Of a stretch of 6,026 nt of DNA, positions 1 through 4,786 are shown piece by piece. The notes beneath the pieces were generated by a model, which was not told where the DNA came from, ran no database searches, and was given only the letters and a program-made list of their open reading frames with translations. The DNA is from Collinsella sp. CAG:166. Lineage in GTDB: Bacteria; Actinomycetota; Coriobacteriia; Coriobacteriales; Coriobacteriaceae. The stretch covers positions 1 to 6,026 of the forward strand of contig FR878696.1 in the NCBI GenBank assembly GCA_000434535.1. The letters are read 5' to 3'. Both the position numbers and the translations under genes were made by a program. Each line of letters opens with the position of its first letter. Position 1 is the stretch's first letter.

Positions 1-954
1 ACCGATCTCGTCAAGAACGCGATCGACTGCCTCGAGCTGGCGCTCGTAGTCCTCGTCAGAGGCATCCACAACTTTAAGGATCAGATCGGCACCAAGAACC
101 TCAGACAGCGTGGACTTAAAGGCATCGACCAGACCATGCGGCAGCTTTTGAATAAAGCCGACGGTATCGGTAATCGTCATGCCGCGGCCGCCGGGCAGGC
201 GATACGAACGCGTCGTAGGGTCGAGCGTAGCAAACAGCTTGTCCTGCGAAAGTACCGTAGAGCCGGTCAGACGATTGAGCAACGTCGATTTACCGGCATT
301 GGTATAACCGGCTAACGCGACGCGAAACGCCGGTGACTCAATGCGGCTCTTGGATTGAACATCGCGACGCTGTTCAACCTGCTTGAGCTCACGACGAAGC
401 GCAGCGATCTTATTACGAATGAGGCGACGGTCGACCTCGAGCTGACTTTCGCCCTGACCAAAACGTGAGCCGATGCCGCCGCGCGTCTGCTCCTTGGCGA
501 GATGGCTCCACATGCCACGCAGACGAGGCAACAGATATTGAAGCTGTGCCAGCTGTACCTGCAGGCGTCCCTCACGCGTCTGAGCATGCAGACCAAAGAT
601 ATCCAGGATCAGTGCTGTACGATCGATAATCTTTACCGGCTCGCCCACAGCTTTCTCTAAATAGGATTGCTGCGAGGGCGTCAGGTCGTCGTCAAAAATA
701 ACGACATCGGCATCCATGCGATGTACCAGGCCGCAAAGTTCCTCTACCTTACCGGAACCGATAAACGATTTGGGATACGGCCTTACCAAACGCTGAGACA
801 AGCGGGCCACGCACTGGGCACCAGCCGTGTGGGCGAGACGCTCCAGCTCATCAAGCGAGCGATCGAGCGGCCATGCATTGTCGCGCCATTCAACACCAAC
901 CAAAATGGCACGCTCGGGCTCGGGTGCCGTGGGAACAAGGGGGAAACGGGCCAT
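1..954 (-). CDS. hflX: GTPase HflX, ribosome-splitting factor (3' end cut by window edge)
   Basis: Reading the minus strand from the ATG at 954 gives 318 uninterrupted codons to the window edge. In the HflX family this GTPase binds the large ribosomal subunit and splits stalled or stressed 70S ribosomes. Visible are the N-terminal HflX domain (about residues 15-110, with a GSGK signature), a basic helical linker containing GGIGSRFGQGESQLE (159-173) then DRR (175-177), and the G domain: P-loop GYTNAGKST (216-224), switch I FATLDPTTR (241-249) and G3 DTVGF (263-267). G4, G5 and the C-terminal domain, roughly 110 residues judged from the usual family length of about 430, lie outside. The start overlaps the miaA stop by one base (TAATG), and GAGG sits 7 bases upstream. 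The linker reads RFGQGES where many homologues have RGPGET. Identification is firm. Confidence 0.96.
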   Translation of the reverse strand, partial: MARFPLVPTAPEPERAILVGVEWRDNAWPLDRSLDELERLAHTAGAQCVARLSQRLVRPYPKSFIGSGKVEELCGLVHRMDADVVIFDDDLTPSQQSYLEKAVGEPVKIIDRTALILDIFGLHAQTREGRLQVQLAQLQYLLPRLRGMWSHLAKEQTRGGIGSRFGQGESQLEVDRRLIRNKIAALRRELKQVEQRRDVQSKSRIESPAFRVALAGYTNAGKSTLLNRLTGSTVLSQDKLFATLDPTTRSYRLPGGRGMTITDTVGFIQKLPHGLVDAFKSTLSEVLGADLILKVVDASDEDYERQLEAVDRVLDEIG

Positions 955-1892
955 TAGGCAGCCTCAATACGATGCAGGATATCCTCAACGACCTCATCGA
1001 TCGTACATTCATCCATATCAAACCACACGATACGGTCATCGCGCTTAAACCACGAAAGCTGACGCTTGGCATAACGACGCGAACGCATCTTAATGAGTTC
1101 GCGAGCTTCATCCATGCTCATCACACCATTGAAAGCATCGATGATCTCTTTATAGCCAATTGCCTGCATCGACGTCAGGGCATCTCCCAGCCCCTGGTCC
1201 ATAAGACCGCGGACCTCATCGACAAGACCCTGCTCAAACATCAGATCGACGCGCTGGTTAATGCGCTCGTAGAGCACCTCGCGATTACGCGTCAAACCAA
1301 ACCATAGGGCATGATAATGCTCGCGCGGAACACTAAACTGACTTTTTTGCTGTGCATAGGAGATACCATCATCATGCATCTCGAGCGCACGAATCACACG
1401 GCGTACGTTATGGGGATGAATAACAGCAGCCGATTCTGGATCGCGCTCGGCAAGCAGGGCATGCAGTTCTTCCTCGCCAATACGCTCGGCAAGCTCCTGA
1501 TAGCCCGCACGACGGTCGTCCTCAAGTTCACCCGAGGGAAAGTCCATCTCATCAAGGGCTGCCTTGAGATATAGCCCCGTACCTCCGCAAAAAACCGGCA
1601 GACAACCCGAACCAAGGAGACGTTCAACATGCGCGCGAGCGTCAGCCTGATAAAGCGCAGCAGAATATGCCACACCAGGCTCTACAATGTCGACGAGACG
1701 CAGCGGCGCCGTGCACTCATCGGGTGCCATCTTTGCGGTACCGATGTCCATGCCGCGATAGATTTGCATCGCATCGCACGACAGCACTTCGGACGAAAGA
1801 CGAGCTGCCAAACGGTCGGCAACATCACTCTTACCAACCGCCGTCGGACCGACGATTGCAACGGCGGAAAGACCTGCCCCGGGAGAAACCAT
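954..1892 (-). CDS. miaA: tRNA dimethylallyltransferase MiaA
   Basis: A 312-residue protein, the normal length for MiaA (about 300-316). The enzyme transfers dimethylallyl from DMAPP to N6 of A37 in tRNAs that read codons starting with U, giving i6A37 in the cytoplasm. Visible are the P-loop GPTAVGKS (15-22), the catalytic-loop region CDAMQIYRGMDIGTAK (39-54, including Asp40), GGTGLYLKA (103-111), NVRRVIRALE (162-171), AIGYKEI (244-250) and the C-terminal RRYAKRQLSWFKRD (272-285). The position after Asp40 is Ala where DS is commoner in the family. The ATG overlaps the miaB TAA by one base and no good Shine-Dalgarno precedes it, so translation probably depends on coupling to miaB. It sits directly before hflX, again with a one-base overlap. 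MiaB, encoded just upstream, acts on its product. Confidence 0.97.
   Translation of the reverse strand: MVSPGAGLSAVAIVGPTAVGKSDVADRLAARLSSEVLSCDAMQIYRGMDIGTAKMAPDECTAPLRLVDIVEPGVAYSAALYQADARAHVERLLGSGCLPVFCGGTGLYLKAALDEMDFPSGELEDDRRAGYQELAERIGEEELHALLAERDPESAAVIHPHNVRRVIRALEMHDDGISYAQQKSQFSVPREHYHALWFGLTRNREVLYERINQRVDLMFEQGLVDEVRGLMDQGLGDALTSMQAIGYKEIIDAFNGVMSMDEARELIKMRSRRYAKRQLSWFKRDDRIVWFDMDECTIDEVVEDILHRIEAA
962..965 (-). promoter_or_regulatory. Shine-Dalgarno GAGG for hflX inside the miaA 3' end
   Basis: The minus strand reads GAGGCTGCCTAATGG: GAGG lies 7 bases before the hflX ATG at 954, within the last codons of miaA. Together with the TAATG overlap this supports both the hflX start and coupled translation. 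Confidence 0.6.
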
Positions 1893-3262
1893 TAGCGCGG
1901 CTCGCCCACAACGGAACCGGACAAATACCAGGTCTTGGCAACGTCAACGTCAACATCAACGATCTTGCCAACAAGCTGATCGATGCTGTAACCCTCGGGG
2001 ATAGGCGCATGCACGGTCTGATTCTTGGGACTCTTGCCCAGCAGGACCGCATCGTTCTTTTTACTCGTTCCCTCAATGAGCGCGGGAACCACAGTATGAA
2101 GCTCGCCCTGGTTATACTCGTGTGCCGTGGTCTCGATAACCTTAACCAGGCGGTTGAAACGCTCGAGAATAACCTCATGCGGCGTAGGATCGTCAATCTC
2201 GGCGGCCGGGGTACCGGCGCGCTTGGAATAGATGAAGGTATAGGCCTGAGCATAGCGGACCGTCTCGGCAAGCGAGAGCGTCTGCTCAAAGTCTTCTTCA
2301 GTCTCGCCCGGGAAGCCAACGATAATGTCGGTCGAGAGCGCGATATCGGGCATGCGGTTGCGAATGCGATCGACAAGGCCCAGATAGTCCTCGCGTGTAT
2401 AACGGCGATTCATCTCTTTGAGGATCCGCGTCGAACCGGACTGGACGGCCAAGTGCAACTGCGGCATAACGGCAGGCGTCTCGGCCATGGCGTCGATGGT
2501 CTCGGGCAACAGGTCCTTGGGATGCGAAGACGTAAAGAAGATGCGCTCCACGCCCGTATCGCCCACGGCACGCAGCAGATCGGCAAAACGCGGCTTGCCA
2601 AACAGATCGCGACCATATGAGTTAACGTTTTGGCCCAGCAGCGTAATCTCACGCACGCCCTGGCGCACCAAACCGGTCACCTCGTCGACAATCTCCTCGA
2701 AGGGGCGGCTCTTTTCGCGACCGCGCACGTACGGCACGATACAATAGGTGCAGAAATTATTGCAGCCCGTCATGATGGGCACCCAGGCGTGATACTGGGT
2801 CTCGCGATGCCACGGCATGCTCATGGCGTCCGTATCCTCATGCTCATTGGTGCGGATATGACGCTTACCATCAAGGAACGCCTCGGCAATGAGCTCGGCC
2901 ACATGCGCGATGGAATGCGTGCCAAAGATGACATTGACGTTATCGACGTTGGTGAGCAGGCCCTCGCCATCGCGCTGCGCGATGCAGCCACCAACGGCAA
3001 CCACGCGCTTGCCCGAAGGCGAAGGCGGCAGGCTTTTGCAGGAATTGCACTGACCGTACAGGCGAGTATCGGCGGCCTCGCGCACGCAGCACGTCATGAA
3101 GACAACGATATCGGCATGCGCGGGATCGAGCGCCATGAGGCAGCCATACGAATCAAGCAGACCGCTCACACGCTCGGAGTCGTGCTGATTCATCTGGCAG
3201 CCAAAGGTGCGGATAAAGTAGGTTTTACCGGCAAGAATATCGCGTACGGAACGCTGGTCCAT
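1892..3262 (-). CDS. miaB: tRNA-2-methylthio-N6-dimethylallyladenosine synthase MiaB
   Basis: Radical-SAM methylthiotransferase that converts i6A37 to ms2i6A37 in tRNA, using two [4Fe-4S] clusters and S-adenosylmethionine. The start chosen gives 456 residues. The N-terminal MTTase domain has cluster cysteines at TFGCQMN (Cys22), MTCCVRE (Cys58, followed by Cys59) and GGCIAQ (Cys93). The radical-SAM motif is CNNFCTYC (Cys167, 171, 174). A TRAM domain closes the protein (about 385-456). Start choice: the longest frame opens at a TTG (3295) with no ribosome site. ATG 3268 is only 3 bases from AGGA (3275-3272), whereas ATG 3262 is 9 bases from it, so 3262 is preferred. Cys72 and Cys75 form an extra CxxC that I do not expect in this family. 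RimO and MtaB are related, but adjacency to miaA and the overall sequence favour MiaB. The gap from spoVS is 45 bases with no terminator visible. Confidence 0.95.
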   Translation of the reverse strand: MDQRSVRDILAGKTYFIRTFGCQMNQHDSERVSGLLDSYGCLMALDPAHADIVVFMTCCVREAADTRLYGQCNSCKSLPPSPSGKRVVAVGGCIAQRDGEGLLTNVDNVNVIFGTHSIAHVAELIAEAFLDGKRHIRTNEHEDTDAMSMPWHRETQYHAWVPIMTGCNNFCTYCIVPYVRGREKSRPFEEIVDEVTGLVRQGVREITLLGQNVNSYGRDLFGKPRFADLLRAVGDTGVERIFFTSSHPKDLLPETIDAMAETPAVMPQLHLAVQSGSTRILKEMNRRYTREDYLGLVDRIRNRMPDIALSTDIIVGFPGETEEDFEQTLSLAETVRYAQAYTFIYSKRAGTPAAEIDDPTPHEVILERFNRLVKVIETTAHEYNQGELHTVVPALIEGTSKKNDAVLLGKSPKNQTVHAPIPEGYSIDQLVGKIVDVDVDVAKTWYLSGSVVGEPR

Positions 3263-3271
3263 GTGCATAAG

Positions 3272-3275
3272 TCCT
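3272..3275 (-). promoter_or_regulatory. Shine-Dalgarno AGGA before miaB
   Basis: The minus strand reads TTAGGACTTATGCACATGG. AGGA lies 9 bases before the ATG at 3262 and 3 bases before the ATG at 3268. It is the only plausible ribosome site between spoVS and miaB, and it decides the start in favour of 3262 over the upstream TTG at 3295, which it would follow rather than precede. Confidence 0.6.
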
Positions 3276-3307
3276 AACGATGGGGAGCGAAACAAAGCAA
3301 GCAGAAG

Positions 3308-3625
3308 CTATGCCACAGGCTTAACATCATCCATGACGACGTTATCCATAGCAGCTCGATTGATCTGGTGAACGTAGATAGAAAGGCGGATGGCCGTGCG
3401 CGACTCCCCGTTAATGAGGATGTCGGAGAACACGGGCGCGCAGGAAATATCAAAACCGGTTGGAATCAAAAAACCGCGCGCGATAGCAACGGCCTTAATG
3501 GCCTGGTTGACGGCACCGGCGCCGACACACTGGATGTTGACGGGTACACCATCCTTGACCATGCCGGCGATGGCGCCGGCAACGGACGCGGGCGATGATT
3601 TGCTTGATACCTTCAGGCAATCCAT
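3308..3625 (-). CDS. spoVS: Stage V sporulation protein S (SpoVS) family, Alba-like
   Basis: A 105-residue protein whose first 83 or so residues match the SpoVS family closely: KVSSKSSPASVAGAIAG (5-21), VGAGAVNQAIKAVAIARG (34-51) and ESRTAIRLSI (74-83). In Bacillus, SpoVS is an 86-residue protein affecting sporulation stage V and septation. The family has an Alba-like fold, suggesting nucleic-acid binding, and also occurs in non-sporulating bacteria. Here the protein has a C-terminal tail of about 20 residues beyond the Bacillus end. The start is clear: AGGAG sits 7 bases before the ATG at 3625. The frame stays open up to 3700, but that would add 25 residues without a family match. It lies 74 bases after the ATPase gene and may have its own promoter as well as read-through. 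The role in this organism is unknown. Confidence 0.93.
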   Translation of the reverse strand: MDCLKVSSKSSPASVAGAIAGMVKDGVPVNIQCVGAGAVNQAIKAVAIARGFLIPTGFDISCAPVFSDILINGESRTAIRLSIYVHQINRAAMDNVVMDDVKPVA

Positions 3626-3632
3626 GAAGAAA

Positions 3633-3637
3633 CTCCT
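3633..3637 (-). promoter_or_regulatory. Strong Shine-Dalgarno AGGAG for spoVS
   Basis: The minus strand reads GCAGGAGTTTCTTCATG, placing AGGAG 7 bases before the ATG at 3625. It is the best ribosome site in the window and fixes the spoVS start against the longer open frame that begins at 3700. Confidence 0.85.
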
Positions 3638-3641
3638 GCAT

Positions 3642-3658
3642 TTAAAAGTACGTTTTAA
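3642..3658. repeat. A/T-rich inverted repeat in the spoVS leader
   Basis: TTAAAA (3642-3647) and TTTTAA (3653-3658) are complementary arms around GTACG, just upstream of the spoVS ribosome site. The arms contain no G-C pair, so an RNA hairpin would be weak. It could be a protein-binding site or chance in an A/T-rich leader. The symmetry is seen directly; any function is inference. Confidence 0.35.
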
Positions 3659-3666
3659 CTGCAATA

Positions 3667-3695
3667 ACTGTATCGTACCGAGTGGACTCGGTAAA
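3667..3695 (-). promoter_or_regulatory. Candidate sigma-70-type promoter for spoVS
   Basis: On the minus strand TTTACC (3695-3690) and TACAGT (3672-3667) are separated by 17 bases. Each matches 4 of 6 positions of the -35 and -10 consensus. Transcription would start near 3660, giving a leader of about 35 bases before spoVS. Most of the 18-base inverted repeat lies in the spacer, where a bound regulator could block polymerase. The boxes are weak, so this is a candidate only. Without it, spoVS would rely on read-through from rny. Confidence 0.35.
3676..3693. repeat. Perfect 8-base inverted repeat between the ATPase gene and spoVS
   Basis: TACCGAGT (3676-3683) and ACTCGGTA (3686-3693) are exact reverse complements separated by GG. 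As minus-strand RNA this folds into a 7-pair stem with a UCCA tetraloop, beginning 7 bases after the ATPase stop codon. No U-run follows on the minus strand, so it is not a standard intrinsic terminator. It could be an operator inside the candidate spoVS promoter, or an mRNA hairpin that sets processing or stability between the two genes. Confidence 0.7.
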
Positions 3696-3699
3696 GGCA

Positions 3700-4785
3700 C
3701 TATTCCTCTTTGGCAAGATCGAAGGTCACGGTGATTCGATCACGCGAAACACGAATCTTTGGGTCGCCGCAAAGGTTGAGATAGTACCGGGCAGCAAGGT
3801 CATTAAAGTCGCGCTCCACAGCACGCGAAAACTGTGCAATGTCATCCTTGGCAATACGTAGCCCGCGACGATCCTTCGCGAGATCGACAGGAGCCGGCGC
3901 ATGCGAGGACGAATCACGCTCGCGCAGCAGACGCGCGGTCACACCGCGAACGGGCTTAATCTGCCCTGCCAAAATGCGATGGGCCGTGCGCTCGGACATC
4001 TCGAGACCCAAACCCGAACAGATACGGATAAAGTCCTCGGCATCAGAAGCAAGGCCTAAACGATCGACAACCGGAAGCTCGCTCTCGTCGTCAATGAACA
4101 GGAGACGAGACGCATCAAGCCGGCTTGACGCCTGAGCATAAAGGGTCGCGGCAATCTCAGACGGAGAACCAAGATAGACATCGCAACCACGCAACTCCTC
4201 GAGCGCAAACTCGCAAGCAGCGCGAATAATATTATGCGGACCGCGAGCGCAGACATAACGTCCGTCCTCATCCTTGACGGCCTGGGGCCAGCTGGACTGA
4301 TCGGCACGCTCACTGAGGCGGTCGGCCGCGACGCTCACCTTAAAGGCTGAACCAAGATCGACACCGGACGTGACCATACGGGCCTCGTCGGTGTTCTGCT
4401 TGATCGAAAACAATGCCATGCCACGACCGTGAACGCCCCAACGGTCCATCTTCATGCTCTCGAGCTTGGAGGTAACGCGGGCATCGAAGATTCGCTCTTG
4501 CATATCCTGCGGAACGCCCGAACCGTCATCCAGAAAGACAAGCGTGCGGACGCCGTCTTCCTTGGACGTGGCGAGATAGACCTTGTCGGCGCCGGCATCG
4601 CGAGCATTACGGAGCATTTCGATGACGATATCCTCGACATGCTGAATGTCGTGCTTTGCCTGGCGCCGCTCTGCCTCCGAAACGCGGAGGCGGACATACC
4701 CCTCGCCAAGGTTCTCCTCGACGCGAAGGTTGCCCTCCCCCGACATCGACGCGATAAATGAGATGAGCTCGTTCGCGTCGCTCAT
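3700..4785 (-). CDS. Uncharacterised GHKL (Bergerat-fold) ATPase, MutL-like motif pattern
   Basis: A 361-residue soluble protein with no visible signal peptide or membrane segment. The N-terminal half is a GHKL ATP-binding domain: N-box EMLRNARDAGAD (56-67, with Glu56 and Asn60), G1 DDGSG (86-90), a RVTSKL segment (103-108) and the lid motif GVHGRGMALFSI (117-128). The TSKL plus GxxGRGxALxSI arrangement resembles MutL more than a sensor kinase. There is no phosphoacceptor H-box, and no DQHAxxERxxYE motif of MutL endonuclease domains. Residues 130-361 carry no motif I recognise; about 245-290 is helical and basic towards its end. The ATG lies one base after the rny stop with no Shine-Dalgarno, suggesting translation coupled to rny. 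An ATP-dependent conformational switch is likely by family. Substrate and partners are unknown, though the position suggests a link to RNase Y or SpoVS. Confidence 0.9.
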   Translation of the reverse strand: MSDANELISFIASMSGEGNLRVEENLGEGYVRLRVSEAERRQAKHDIQHVEDIVIEMLRNARDAGADKVYLATSKEDGVRTLVFLDDGSGVPQDMQERIFDARVTSKLESMKMDRWGVHGRGMALFSIKQNTDEARMVTSGVDLGSAFKVSVAADRLSERADQSSWPQAVKDEDGRYVCARGPHNIIRAACEFALEELRGCDVYLGSPSEIAATLYAQASSRLDASRLLFIDDESELPVVDRLGLASDAEDFIRICSGLGLEMSERTAHRILAGQIKPVRGVTARLLRERDSSSHAPAPVDLAKDRRGLRIAKDDIAQFSRAVERDFNDLAARYYLNLCGDPKIRVSRDRITVTFDLAKEE

Positions 4786-4786
4786 G

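Noticed and set aside
873..1307. 144-codon open frame on the plus strand across the miaA-hflX junction
   Set aside because: Antisense to two certain genes, with no motif and no promoter or ribosome site.
1831..2376. 181-codon minus-strand frame overlapping miaB and miaA
   Set aside because: It is out of frame with both genes and rich in Ser/Arg/Pro, typical of an alternate reading of G+C-biased coding DNA.
1667..2620. 317-codon open frame on the plus strand
   Set aside because: It is wholly antisense to miaB and miaA, has no recognisable family or ribosome site, and its composition is that of a reverse-strand shadow of biased codons.
2630..3277. 215-codon open frame on the plus strand
   Set aside because: It is antisense to the N-terminal and radical-SAM parts of miaB, whose motifs are unambiguous. 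The His/Arg/Ala-rich product looks like a shadow.
3263..3295. miaB start at TTG 3295
   Set aside because: No ribosome site precedes this TTG, and the AGGA downstream of it is well placed for ATG 3262.
3676..3693. Intrinsic terminator after the ATPase gene
   Set aside because: The stem is sound, but no T-run follows on the minus strand (next bases CGATACAG), and the plus strand has no gene for it to end.
3626..3700. N-terminal extension of SpoVS by 25 residues to 3700
   Set aside because: The extension matches nothing in the family and would be translated through the inverted repeat. AGGAG 7 bases before ATG 3625 fixes the shorter start.
3700..4785. Sensor histidine kinase or true MutL
   Set aside because: No membrane or sensor region and no phosphoacceptor H-box rule out a normal kinase. 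The lack of the MutL C-terminal endonuclease motif and of adjacent mutS argues against a standard MutL.
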